This document shows, piece by piece, positions 21,480-31,047 of a stretch of 64,000 nucleotides of DNA. Position numbers and translations under genes: made by a program. Origin of the DNA: SZUA-35 sp963781035 (GTDB lineage: Bacteria > Actinomycetota > Acidimicrobiia > Acidimicrobiales > SZUA-35); NCBI GenBank assembly GCA_963781035.1, contig CAWAEN010000004.1, forward strand, positions 1,054,001 through 1,118,000, read 5' to 3'. The notes under the pieces were generated by a model. It was given only the letters and a program-made list of their open reading frames with translations. It ran no database searches and was not told the origin of the DNA. The first letter of the stretch is position 1; each line of letters begins with the position of its first letter.

Positions 21480-22621
21480 TGCTCACCAGCAACGGACGCT
21501 GGACGCTCATCGCCGCGGTCGTGGCCGCGGCAGGCGGAATCGTGCTCGGCTACCCGTTCCTGTTGGCCCTCGCCGTGATGTTGCTGCTCGCGGTGTTGAT
21601 CGGGCTTGCGTTCGTCGTCTGGCGACCCTCGCTCTCTGCCCATCAAGTGGTGCAGCCGCCGGTGGTCGGTGTCAACGAAGCAGCGAGTGCCCTCGTGACG
21701 GTGACCAACACGGGGTCCCGGCGGAGTAGCCCGGTCGTGGCTGCGAACCAGGTGGGTGGCCACGCTGCCTCGCTGGCGCTGCCGTCGATCGCCGCCGGCG
21801 CCAGTCATGTTGCCGCCGTTCCCCTGCCGACCAACCGTCGCGGCCACTTCACCGTGGGCCCGCTGACGATCGAACGAGCCGACCCTCTCGGCCTGTTCCG
21901 TGTCACGACGCACCGAGGGGCCGAGGCCTCACTCATGGTGCACCCCGAGATCCATCCGATGTCACCGCTGCCCACTGGCCATCGGCGTGAGTTCGAAGGC
22001 GCGGCGGCCGAGCAGCCCCACGAGGGTGGCATCTCGTTCCACAGTCTGCGCGACTACGAACACGGCGACGATCTCCGACTCATCCACTGGCGGTCCGTGG
22101 CCAAGACCGGCACCTTGATGGTTCGCAAGAACATCATCACCAGTGAACCCCGTCTGATGATCCTGCTGGACACCTGGGCCGGGAGCTATCGCGACGATGA
22201 CTTCGAGGACGCGGTGCGCGTCGCCGCCTCACTCGTGCAGGCCGGCTGCACGAGCCACTACCCGGTGCAGTTCCGGGCCACCAACGGCCTCGCCGCCGAT
22301 GCAACATCATCGGGTGAGGGTCGAACGGCCATCATGAAGATCCTGTCCGGCATCCAAGCGACGGACGACGATCCAGGGCTCAACGGCGTGCTCCGCTTCG
22401 CCGGCAACGTCGAGGGTGTGTCACTCGGGGCCGTCACCGGTCAGCCCCCGGGCGAACGAACCCTCGGGATCACCCGGGCTCGTTCCCGCTTCGACATGGT
22501 CACGGTTGTCCAGGTGGGAGAGACCCACGAACGGCCTCCGATGCGGATTCCCGGAGCGCTCGTGCTGAATGGGTCCTCCAGCCGTGAGGTGGCCGACAAG
22601 TGGAAGGCCCGATTCGGATGA
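21479..22621 (+). CDS. DUF58 domain membrane protein
   Basis: The 380-residue protein has two N-terminal transmembrane helices (WTLIAAVVAAAGGIVLGYPF and LALAVMLLLAVLIGLAFVVW), an Ig-like segment ending RRGHFTVGPLTIERADPLGL, and the DUF58 core FHSLRDYEHGDDLRLIHWRS followed by LMVRKNIITSEPRLMILLDT. DUF58 proteins pair with MoxR ATPases, and this gene overlaps the moxR stop by TGATG. The enzymatic role is not established. A vWA-like fold follows the HWRS motif. The reading frame is unbroken. Confidence 0.92.
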   Translation: MLTSNGRWTLIAAVVAAAGGIVLGYPFLLALAVMLLLAVLIGLAFVVWRPSLSAHQVVQPPVVGVNEAASALVTVTNTGSRRSSPVVAANQVGGHAASLALPSIAAGASHVAAVPLPTNRRGHFTVGPLTIERADPLGLFRVTTHRGAEASLMVHPEIHPMSPLPTGHRREFEGAAAEQPHEGGISFHSLRDYEHGDDLRLIHWRSVAKTGTLMVRKNIITSEPRLMILLDTWAGSYRDDDFEDAVRVAASLVQAGCTSHYPVQFRATNGLAADATSSGEGRTAIMKILSGIQATDDDPGLNGVLRFAGNVEGVSLGAVTGQPPGERTLGITRARSRFDMVTVVQVGETHERPPMRIPGALVLNGSSSREVADKWKARFG

Positions 22622-24937
22622 CCGCCCCGTCCTTCGCCGCCCCGGCTCCTCCTCCACCGCCGCCGGCCCCAGCGGCCCCTTCGGTTTCGTCATCGACCCA
22701 CCCATCACCGGCCGCGAGTGGCGGGCGACCGGCGCCATCCGAGCCCGGTGTCGCTGTCCCGCTGATCGCCGACCTCGTCTCGGTGGTGCTGATCGTCGCC
22801 GCCGTGGCGCTCACGAGCGTGGCGTGGAGGGCGATCTTCGCCGATCTCGGGTTCGTCGCTCCGATGGTCGCGGTCAGTGTGGCCGTGGCGCTCAGCGTTG
22901 CCGTTGCCGGCCGTCGGTCGTGGTCGACCTCGGCGTCCTTCCTCGTCGCCCTCGTCCTGACGCTGATCGGCGTCGCGGTGATCCACGGAGCTGGACGTGG
23001 CCGACCTGCCGTCCAATCTGGTCGGCGGCTGGAAAGCACTCGCTTCGACCGGCTTGTTGATCCCGACGGGGGCTCGGTTCGTCCTGGTCCCCGTCATCAT
23101 CGGTGCCCTCGGATCCTTCATCGCAGCCGAGGCCATCATCAGGCGCAGGGCGAGCGCTCCCGCCATCGTGGGTCTGCTGTCGGTCCACGCTGCTGCGGCC
23201 GCCTACACGATCAGCCAGTGGCAACCCGCCTGGTGGTTCGTCGGGGCCCTCGCGGCGACCCTCGGCCTTCTGCTCGCCGTCGCCGGGCTCACCCGGCCGG
23301 GAGGAGCATCATTCGAGGCTGGTCGGGTCGACGTGACGCTCCGGCAGGTCGGATCGGCCATCCTGGTCGTCGGCGTGTTGGCTGCGACAGCGTCCGGCCT
23401 CCAGCTCCTCATGGGTCCGCCGGGGGACCAGGCGTTCGATCTTCGACAGACGCTCGTTCGGCCGCTCGACATCAGCGAATCGGCGACACCGTTGGCCAGG
23501 GTCAAGGCCGGCCTGGTCGATGAGGACGACAGCACGGTCTTCACGGTGTCGACAGCCAACCTGCGGCCGGACGACAGCATCGCACTCCTCCCGGTCGCCG
23601 TTCTCGATCACTACGACGGAACGATCTGGAGCACCAGTGCGCGATTCGAAATCGCAGGCTCCAGCCTCCCGGAGCCATCTCTGGCGAGCCCATCAGGTGG
23701 TTCCATCAGTGTTGCCGTCGAACTCACCGGTCAGTACCCGTTCCGCTTCCTGCCCCAGGTGGGCGTGATGCGCCAGATCACCGAGGGCGAGGTTGCCTGG
23801 GACCCGGTCACCGGCACCATGGCAGCCGTCGATCCAGACGCCACCGGCTATCGGGGAGTGGTGGCGCCGATTCTTCCGGCCGAGCTCCCCGAGGCGATCG
23901 GGAGCGGCGACACCTCGCTGGCGAGTGTGAGCGATCGAGCCGATCTCACCGACCAACAGCGTCAGGCGATGAATGTCTACCTCGCCGAAGTCGTCGACGC
24001 AGACGCCGACCCACTCGAGCAGCTCCGCGCCATACAGGCCGATCTTCTGTCGGACCGTTTCGGCTACAACGAGAACGCCCCCGCCGGGCACAGCCTGGCC
24101 GCCCTGACCAGTTACCTCGTGCCTGGCGCGACCGCCGATGATGGCGGGGCCGACCAGGCCGTCGCCGCACGCGTGGGGTTCTCGGAACACGCGGCGGCAG
24201 CCTTCGCCGTACTCGCCCGGGAGCTCGGGGTGCCGAGCCGGGTCGTGGTCGGTTATCTCCTGACCGAGCCGATCACGGCCGACAACTCCGAGGTCCTCGT
24301 CTCGGAGAACATGATCCATGCCTGGCCCGAGGTCTGGATCGATGGCACCGGCTGGGTGCGTCTCGACGTCACCAACAAGGTCAACGAGACGCCGGACGAG
24401 CCCGATCGGACACCTGCAGTGTCGGCGTCAGGTGTGGAGGCGAACGCCACGGATCTGCCCGACGTCGAGGAGCCGGTGATCCTGCCGGACGATGAGCTGA
24501 GCGGCGAGCGGTCGAGACTGTGGTGGCTCCTCGCGGCACCGCTCGTTCCGCTGGTCTACCTCGCGGCGGTCGTCTTCGCCAAGATCTTCCGTCGCACCAG
24601 GCGTCGTCGACGAAGCGCCGATGCTCGCGTCGTGGGTGCGTGGCGCGAGGTCCAGGACCGGTTCCTCGAGCTCGGCCTTCCGTCGAGTCCCTCCCTGTCT
24701 GCCCTCGACGTGGCCGAGGAACTCGACGTCATCGATTTGCGTCAGGTCGGTGATCCGATCGTGGCGCTCGCCCCTCGCCTCGACACTGCGCTCTACTCGC
24801 CGGTTCCGGCAAGCGATCAGGATGCAGATCGGGCGTGGGAAGCGGCGAAGGCTGCCATCTCCGAGGCGAAGAAGGCGACGCCCCGACCGACTCGCATGCG
24901 AGCCTTGCTCGACCCCAGGCCCCTGCTTCGCCGCTGA
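22618..24937 (+). CDS. Transglutaminase-like (TgpA-type) membrane protein with Ser at the Cys position, frameshifted
   Basis: ATG 22618 overlaps the DUF58 stop. A Pro-rich leader is followed by several helices (VPLIADLVSVVLIVAAVAL, FLVALVLTLIGVAVI, AIVGLLSVHAAAAAYTI, VGSAILVVGVLAATASGLQL), a large extracytoplasmic domain, and a C-terminal helix (LWWLLAAPLVPLVYLAAVVF) with an Arg-rich cytoplasmic tail. The transglutaminase core is VGFSEHAAAAFAVLARELGV, with HAWPEVWIDGTGWVRLDVT carrying the His and Asp. The usual GYC nucleophile is read as GFS (codon TCG). A break near 22990 is healed by removing one G. The protein may have lost transamidase activity and become structural. Confidence 0.85.
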
Positions 24938-24942
24938 GGTGG

Positions 24943-26422
24943 TCAGCCGCCGAACACGGCGTACGCCACGATGGCGGCGACGATCAGGAACACCACGGCG
25001 GCCACCACGAGGAGCCGGGCATCGGGACCAACGGTCTGGGTCGCAACGGACTGGGGTTCGGGAGGTTCAGGCGTTCGTTCGGTCGCCTGCGGGATACGCG
25101 TTCGATGCCCGGACTCGGCTCGGACCGAGAACAGCTCGCTCGGCGGCTCCGTCGGTTCGGTCGGTTCGGTCGGTTCGGTCGGGACGGTGGTCGGCGCCGG
25201 CTCGGACGGCGAGACGGCGAGCCGTTGCTGATTCGGTGGACGGCAACGGCGAGGGAGCGAGTGGTGGTGCGGGTGTTGCTTGTGGGCGAACGGGTGCGGA
25301 CGGTACCGACAAGGCCCGCCGGGTGGGCGGTTCGGGTGCGGCGACCGAGGGCGGGGGAGTGGCATCACCGTGTGCGCCGAAGCGGGCAGCGCCCAGAGCC
25401 ACGGTGTTCTTGGGGTCGCTGTCGACCGCCAGCGGACGGCCGAAGCGCTGGGCGAGCAGCGCCGATACCAGCGGGATGCGGCTCGATCCACCGACGAGGA
25501 GGATCCTGCTGAGGTCGGCCGGCTCCACCCCGGCCGAATCGATGGCGGTCTGGAGAGCGGAGAGTGTCTCGGCCAGCCGCGGTCGGATGCGGTCCTCGAA
25601 CTCGCCGCGGTTGACCCGGACCGACGTGCTGAGGCCGGGGAAGACCACCCGAACGTCGGCCACGGTGTCGGCTGACAGGACACGTTTGGCATCGGTGCAG
25701 CTGCCCTGCAATGCGTAGGCGGACGTGACCGCCGCCTCGTCGTTCTGGTCGATGTTGTCGAGTTCAGCTGCCTCGAGCACGAATGACCGGATGACATCGT
25801 CGAAGTCCAGGCCGCCCAGACGCTCCACTCCTGCGGGCTGGCCGAGCGCCTCGAATCCGTTGTCGGTTCGACGCATCACGACGGCATCGAACGTGCCGCC
25901 GCCGAGGTCGTAGACAGCGATGAGTTCGCCTGGATCGATGCGCTCGGACTGCACGTAGTGGATGGCCGCGGCCTCGGGTTCGGAGATGAGCAACGGTTGG
26001 GCAACGCCGGCCATTGCTGCCGCTTGCTGGAGCAGCTCCCTCCGATACGGGCCCCAGTTCGCCGGGTGTGTCAGCACCACCGAGTGGGGCGACGCCCCCT
26101 GGCGCTCGGTTGCCTGGGCGATCACCCATTCGAGCAGCCTGGTGACCAGAACCTGAGGGGCAAACGGCGTGCCGGCGAGCCGGACCGGGATCTCGTCACC
26201 CAGCCGACGCTTGAAATAGCGGGCGACGCGGGTCGGGTCGGCGCTCGAGCGCAATTCTGCCGACTCGCCGGCGAGGAACGTTCCGTCCTCGCGCAGGAAC
26301 AGGGCGCTCGGTACGGAATAACTCGCGGAGCCGAGCGACAGCATCGTGGGTTGGCCGCCGAGCGGGCACACGGCTGCGGCGGTGAACGTGGTACCGAGAT
26401 CAACGCTGAGAACGTATGGCAT
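24943..26422 (-). CDS. Membrane-anchored Hsp70-like protein, frameshifted near C-terminus
   Basis: The N-terminal actin-like ATPase domain of Hsp70 is clear: MPYVLSVDLGTTFTAAAVCP, VVLTHPANWGPYRRELLQQA, LLISEPEAAAIHYVQSE, IAVYDLGGGTFDAVVMRR and SRILLVGGSSRIPLVSALLA. Instead of a substrate-binding domain there is a Pro/Ala/Ser-rich linker with TEP repeats and a single helix, LLVVAAVVFLIVAAIVAYAV, close to the C-terminus. Start ATG 26422 was preferred over a longer reading. A frame change near 25240 separates the ATPase from the tail. The gene converges on the transglutaminase-like gene with 5 bp between and may function with that membrane complex. Confidence 0.85.
25151..25177 (-). repeat. 9-bp tandem repeat encoding EPT units in the Hsp70-like linker
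   Basis: GTCGGTTCG is repeated three times in a row (25151-25177) with a fourth degenerate copy. On the coding strand this gives TEPTEPTEPTEP, a rigid Pro-rich spacer between the ATPase domain and the membrane helix. Confidence 0.8.
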
Positions 26423-26542
26423 GCCCCTCCTCCTCGATCCGATCACGACCCCGCACCGCGGTGGCGGTCACGATGCGGGCTGAGGAAGCAGTTCTAGCAG
26501 GCAGTGCCGGTGGAGCCGACCTCACTCACGGCATCGGCCGGC

Positions 26543-27178
26543 TCAGGCCGGGCGGAGCCCGCGCAACCCGACCCAAGCAAGGGTCGTGAGGTCGCGGAGA
26601 AGGTCCGAGAGTTCGAGTGAGTCCGACCCCTCGGTCTGCCAGTGCCGCACCATTCCCTCCGCCATGCCGAGCACGCCGTGGGCCAGGGCTCGCCGATGCT
26701 CGAGGGACATTCCCTGGACCGCGAGCAGTCCGGCGATGCTCTCGGCGATCGACCGTTCGACCTGCTGAGCGACCTCGGCCCACTCGGAATCCTCGCGGCT
26801 CGCGCCGCTGAACAGCAGTTTGAAGCCGTCAGGATCCTCCTGGACGAACTCGATGTAGGCGGCAAACCCGGCTTCCACCTGCTCCCGCGGGGTGGTGGCC
26901 TGGGCTGCGGTCTGGAACACAGACGCCTGGAGTCGTTCGCCGATGTCGTCGAGCACCTCTCGGTAGAGGGCCCGCTTCGAGTCGAACCGTTGATAGACCA
27001 CGGGTTTGGTGACACCGGCAACTGCGGCGACATCGTTCATCGACGTTTCGTGGAACCCACTCTGGGCGAAGGCCACTCTCGCCGCCCACAGGAGCTGCCT
27101 GCGTCGTTCGGGGCCGGGGAGCCGCGCACCAGACGGGGCATCGTCCTCGCCGTCGGTCGAGAGCTGGGCGGAAGTCAT
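26543..27178 (-). CDS. TetR/AcrR family transcriptional regulator
   Basis: This intact 211-residue protein has an N-terminal TetR helix-turn-helix: ARVAFAQSGFHETSMNDVAA then VAGVTKPVVYQRFDSKRALY. The helical ligand-binding domain contains AGFAAYIEFVQEDPDGFKLL and ALAHGVLGMAEGMVRHW, similar to TetR_C domains of fatty-acid or drug-responsive regulators. Its ATG overlaps the stop of the small membrane protein upstream (ATGA), so it is the last gene of the sortase/DUF5317 operon. The target and ligand are unknown. Confidence 0.88.
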   Translation of the reverse strand: MTSAQLSTDGEDDAPSGARLPGPERRRQLLWAARVAFAQSGFHETSMNDVAAVAGVTKPVVYQRFDSKRALYREVLDDIGERLQASVFQTAAQATTPREQVEAGFAAYIEFVQEDPDGFKLLFSGASREDSEWAEVAQQVERSIAESIAGLLAVQGMSLEHRRALAHGVLGMAEGMVRHWQTEGSDSLELSDLLRDLTTLAWVGLRGLRPA

Positions 27179-27444
27179 CGTCCTTCTCGCTGATCGATTC
27201 GCTCAGCGTTCTTGACTCCGTACTTGAACACCAGCGCCGGTGCGAGAAGCGCTGATCCGACCACCATCAGGATGACGATGATCCAGACCTGGGGCGTGGT
27301 GAATCCCGTGGCGAAGCCGACGAAGAAGACGATGCTGGCGGCTACGAAGAGGCCGGAACCGAGTCGGATTCCCTTGGAGACGAGGTCGGCGACCCTCGCC
27401 CGCTTCACCCGAACCGGGTCGATCGCATCACTCATGCCGCTCAT
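27175..27444 (-). CDS. Small two-helix membrane protein
   Basis: From ATG 27444 this is about 89 residues: MSGMSDAIDPVRVKRARVAD, two transmembrane helices (GLFVAASIVFFVGFATGF and VWIIVILMVVGSALLAPALV) and a short basic tail FKYGVKNAERIDQREGR. No family could be named. It is translationally coupled to the TetR gene and lies 40 bp after the DUF5317 gene. A second Met at 27435 is an alternative start. Confidence 0.7.
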   Translation of the reverse strand: MSGMSDAIDPVRVKRARVADLVSKGIRLGSGLFVAASIVFFVGFATGFTTPQVWIIVILMVVGSALLAPALVFKYGVKNAERIDQREGR

Positions 27445-27484
27445 GGTGCCGCCGTTGCGCCCGCTTGCCAACAGCGAAGGCCGG

Positions 27485-28280
27485 TCACGAATGCTTCGTG
27501 CTCGGACCGAGGATCTTGACACCTTCTGACGGATCGTCGGCCCACAGGTCGTCCGGGTCGTAGGCGGCCGTCTCGACAGGCGCCGTGCGGGTGTCGATGA
27601 CAGTGGGCGCTGCCGACGCCACCGCGCCAGTGAGGTCGATGAACGGATCGTCGTTGGCCGACGTCGGCTGCTCGAGGTCCAGCATCTCCAGGCCGGCGGC
27701 AGTGGTTGGCGCGAACAGTTCGTCGACGTGCAGACCGCCCCGTCTGCGTGCGGCGACCAGGCCGGAAACGATCACGATGATGCCGGCGAAGGTGACGAGA
27801 TCACCGATGGAGATCACCGAGGACAGGAATCGGATCGGGATGACATCACCGAGGCTGCCGAGGCGAGTTCCATCCGCCTCCAGTTCGAGCAGGTGCCCGA
27901 CCGAGGTGACCTGTGCCCGGGTCGTCGCCTCGTCGACGATGCCCGCCTCGCCGAGGGCCTCGAAGCGGACGGGGACGGCGCCGTTCAGCACGAGCGGGAT
28001 GAGATTCATCGACACGCCGAACGCCGTGACCGCGGCCCCCGAGATGGCGGGCACGTTGGCGATCAAACCGACCGCGAGGAAGAACATTCCGATGATCGAG
28101 AGGGACACCGCCCCGGGAATGTCGAACGACTCGGCCAACGCGTGGATGGCGAAACCAGCGGCGATCAGGCCCCACCAACGGGGCCGAACCGCGGCCAGCC
28201 CGTCGAGTTGCCCGCCCCGCGCCAGACCGAAGCGCGAGGCCGACGATGACCACCGTGACGCTCAAGATGATGCTGCCCAA
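27485..28280 (-). CDS. DUF5317 family membrane protein, frameshifted near start
   Basis: The likely start is TTG 28280, after the purine-rich GGGAGTAGG. The first helix, GSIILSVTVVIVGLALG, is followed after removal of one base near 28227 by LARGGQLDGLAAVRPRWWGL, the typical DUF5317 opening. Further helices are SLSIIGMFFLAVGLIANVPA, GAAVTAFGVSMNLIPLVLNG and LVTFAGIIVIVSGLVAA. A long soluble C-terminal tail ends DDPSEGVKILGPSTKHS. DUF5317 proteins are actinobacterial and Firmicute membrane proteins of unknown function. It lies in a gene string with the class E sortase. Confidence 0.75.
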
Positions 28281-28385
28281 CGACCTACTCCCGCAGTAGA
28301 TCCGATTTCCGCACACGCCCTACCGACGATGAGGCTAGCCAGCGGCCTCGGCCGGTGCTGGGATCCAACGGGTTGGGACGCAACG

Positions 28386-29070
28386 TCAGATCTGGTCCGC
28401 GGTGCAGACGATCCGCCGGTCGCCGCGGTCCCACACGCCCCTGGACGGAACGAACTCGGTGGTGCCGATCTCGGACACCGCGTACGGCTCGCCGAAGACC
28501 TCCTCGAAGCGGGCGGTGCACTCCCGAGCCGCCGAGCGACGCAGCAGCCGATCGCCGGGCCATTCGAGTGAGGGGTCTCCATCGCATTCGACCGCCCCCA
28601 TTTCTCCCGGGAGGTCGATGATCTCGTCGTCGGCCACGACCGACCCGATGCAGAACGTGGCGAACACGACGCCGTCGTTGGTCCCATCGCAGTTGACGAT
28701 GGCGATCAGCGGCGGACGGGCGATCGTGGTGGTGATCGGAGGAGGCTCGGTCGTGGCCGGTGGTGGAGGCTCGGTGGTGGTCTCTCCCTCGGTCGTCTCG
28801 CTCGTCGGCGGGAGGGTGGTCGGCGGGGAGGTCGTTGTGGTGGTCTCCGGCGGTTCGGCGTAGCACTGGCCCGGCAGGAGCCCGAGGTTCTCCCCGAGAC
28901 CACGAATGATGGGCGGCCGCAGTGGTCGTGGTCTCGATCGTGGTGGAACTCCCGGTCGCTTCCGGACCGGCGTCGCTGCCGCCGGTGCACGCTCCGGTGA
29001 GCAACGTGGCGACCATGGCCATGGCGCTCACTCGTCGCAGGGATGCGTGGTTGCGTCGCTGCCGGCTCAC
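28386..29070 (-). CDS. Septum-formation-like lipoprotein, frameshifted
   Basis: GTG 29070 overlaps the sortase stop (GTGA). The signal peptide AMAMVATLLTGACTGGSDAG carries a lipobox (LTGAC). A Thr/Pro-rich linker (GQCYAEPPETTTTTSP onward) precedes a C-terminal domain with spaced cysteines (ATFCIGSVVAD, GAVECDGDPS, ARECTARFEE) and the ending SRGVWDRGDRRIVCTADQI, which resembles the PxxxxWxxGDRxxxC end of the septum-formation family. A break near 28912 is healed by deleting one C. It is likely an outer-surface lipoprotein; a role in division is only suggested by similarity. Confidence 0.7.
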
Positions 29071-30197
29071 AGGGCGGGCAGCATGCGGTCCAGGTGGACG
29101 AAGCAGAAGAACAGGGCGACGAGGAAAGGTGGCGTTGCCCCGAGATAGACGATCCACCGCCTCCACCGGCGGGAGGCCACCATGGCGGCGACGACGATCA
29201 GCAGTGTGGCGGCACCCCATATCAGGGTCGGCGGCCGTTCCTCCCAGTTCCATCCCAGCGATTCCTCGAGTGCATTCTCCTCGACGCCGACGGTCGCGTC
29301 ATCCTCGACCTCGGTCTCATCGCTCGTGTCGATCTCCTCGCCGGCCAGCTCGGCCAGTCGTTCGTCGCTGATCGTCGGCAGCACCTCCGCCGGTGCCGAG
29401 ACCAGCAGGGCTGTGACGATGATGCGTTGGCGGCTGGATCGGATCGGATGGCACGCCGTGAGGGTGAGTCGGTTGTCCCCGGCGTCGTCGAGAACCTCGG
29501 TCTGGCTCGGATTCACGATGAAGTGGCCGACCTCTTCGCCGTCGTCGTTGATGTGCGGCATGACCTGGTAGTAGTGGTCGCCCTGGAACGTCGTGATCTT
29601 GATCAGGTCACCGGGTTCGAGAAGGTGGAGATCGTGGAACGGCTGCTGATAGGTGGTGCGGTGACCGGCGATCGCTGCGTTACCCGGTTGCCCAGGCAAG
29701 GGGCTGTCCGGATAGTGGCCCGGGCCCTTGCGAAGGTCGTCGCGCCTGATGCCTTCGACGATGTTGCGTGAGAGTCCGATGTCCGGGATCTCGATGCGCC
29801 CGAGCACTTCGCCGAACTGCGGCGTGAGCAAGGCGATCTCGTCTTCTGACAACGCCTCGGGGTCGATGGGCCTGACGACGAACTCGGGTCCGTCGCGCTG
29901 GCCGACTTCGGGGGAGAACGCCTCGTCGATGGCCTGGTTGATCGCAGCGTCGTCGCTGACCGGCGCTTGCGTTGACTCGGCGTCCTCGGACGATGCGTCG
30001 TCATTCGCCACCACGAGGCCGGCGTCTTCGAGGGCGGCCAGGCGATCATCGAAGTCGGCGTCGAGCTCTTCCTGGGCCTGCGCGGTGAGGAAGCCCGTGG
30101 CGTAGAGCTGGAAGCCGGCGAAGAGGATGACGACGAGGCCGAGGCCGATGAGGAAACGGCCGAGGCCGCCGATGATCGATGCTGTGCGTTGATTCAT
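29067..30197 (-). CDS. Class E sortase
   Basis: This intact protein of about 376 residues (ATG 30197) has an N-terminal anchor, FLIGLGLVVILFAGFQLYAT, a long acidic spacer, and the sortase barrel. Catalytic elements are the His in AIAGHRTTYQQPFHDLHLL, the Cys in RLTLTACHPIRSSRQRIIV and the following Arg. A C-terminal helix (TLIWGAATLLIVVAAMVA) and a further hydrophobic segment (FLVALFFCFVHLDRML) extend it beyond the usual class E length. Class E enzymes attach LAxTG-type substrates to peptidoglycan in actinobacteria. No clear substrate is encoded next to it. Confidence 0.9.
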   Translation of the reverse strand: MNQRTASIIGGLGRFLIGLGLVVILFAGFQLYATGFLTAQAQEELDADFDDRLAALEDAGLVVANDDASSEDAESTQAPVSDDAAINQAIDEAFSPEVGQRDGPEFVVRPIDPEALSEDEIALLTPQFGEVLGRIEIPDIGLSRNIVEGIRRDDLRKGPGHYPDSPLPGQPGNAAIAGHRTTYQQPFHDLHLLEPGDLIKITTFQGDHYYQVMPHINDDGEEVGHFIVNPSQTEVLDDAGDNRLTLTACHPIRSSRQRIIVTALLVSAPAEVLPTISDERLAELAGEEIDTSDETEVEDDATVGVEENALEESLGWNWEERPPTLIWGAATLLIVVAAMVASRRWRRWIVYLGATPPFLVALFFCFVHLDRMLPAL

Positions 30198-30330
30198 GAG
30201 ACAGAGGGCTTTGCGTGGCTGGGGTTCGTTGTGCGAAGCCGCACGCAGGGTAGATCCGGTCTGAGAGAAACCTCGTTCATCCATCGGCACCGTCAGAGGC
30301 TCCGTCGAGGGGGCAGGCCGGGAGGGGGCC

Positions 30331-30336
30331 TATCGT
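30331..30336 (+). promoter_or_regulatory. -10-like hexamer TATCGT, 8 nt before ccmA
   Basis: TATCGT at 30331-30336, then 8 nt, then GTG 30345. No Shine-Dalgarno fits between. It is the likely promoter of the whole ccm operon, with a leaderless transcript. Confidence 0.45.
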
Positions 30337-30344
30337 TGCCCGCT

Positions 30345-31047
30345 GTGTCCGAGGCTGTTGGAGCCGATGCTCCCCAATCGAGTGCGGTGATCCATCTCGA
30401 ACAGGCTGTCAGCCTGATCGGGCGTTTCCCTGCTCTGGCCGGGGTGGACCTCACGGTCTCGTCGCGGGGAGGTCGTGCTTCTCCAGGGACCCAACGGGGC
30501 AGGAAAGAGCACCTTGCTCCGGCTGTGTTCCGGGCTGGCGCGGCTGCACGACGGGGTCGGCACGGTGCTCGGGACCGATCTCTCGACGACGGCCGGTCGT
30601 CGATCGGTGCGGCGACGGGTCGGTCTGCTCGGCCATGGCACGGCCCTCTACGACGATCTCAGCGTCGAACAGAACGTGCGGTTCTGGGCAGCCGCCAATG
30701 GCTCGGACGACCGTGATGCCGAGGCCGCGATGGAGCGACTCGGCGTCGGCGGCCGGCTTCGCTCGGTCCCGGTGTCCGGTCTCTCGGCCGGCCAGCGGCG
30801 CCGAACCTCGATGGCGGTTCTCGTGTGTCGTCGACCGCTGCTGTGGCTGCTCGACGAGCCTCATGCCGGACTCGACCGGGATGGGCGCGACCTCGTCGAC
30901 GATCTCGTGCAGACAAGCCGTCGCTTCGGGAGCCACCGCCGTGGTTGCGTCGCACGAGATCGACCGTGCCGCCGGACTGGCCACCCGGGTCGATCGCGGT
31001 CGTCGGCGGCCAGGTCCGTGACAGCGGCTCCAGGGACGGCCTCGTGA
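30345..31047 (+). CDS. ccmA: Heme exporter ATP-binding protein CcmA, frameshifted
   Basis: This is the ATPase of the CcmABCD complex that releases holo-CcmE. GTG 30345 opens VSEAVGADAPQSSAVIHLEQ; then come Walker A LLQGPNGAGKSTLLRLCSGL, the CcmA-like LLGHGTALYDDLSVEQNVRF, signature LSAGQRRRTSMAVLV and Walker B LLWLLDEPHAGLDRDG. C-terminal frames join through ATAVVASHEIDRAAGLATRV. Breaks near 30470, 30930 and 30985 are single extra bases (checked at the last two). The stop at 31047 would form a TGATG overlap with ccmB, as elsewhere in the operon. Confidence 0.85.

Noticed and set aside
25151..25177. Short tandem repeat as a CRISPR-like array
   Set aside because: Units are 9 bp, directly adjacent without spacers, and translate to EPT in a protein linker.
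30231..30244. GTGCG-AAGC-CGCAC hairpin upstream of the class E sortase
   Set aside because: The stem is only 5 bp and could arise by chance in GC-rich DNA; no regulatory meaning can be argued.
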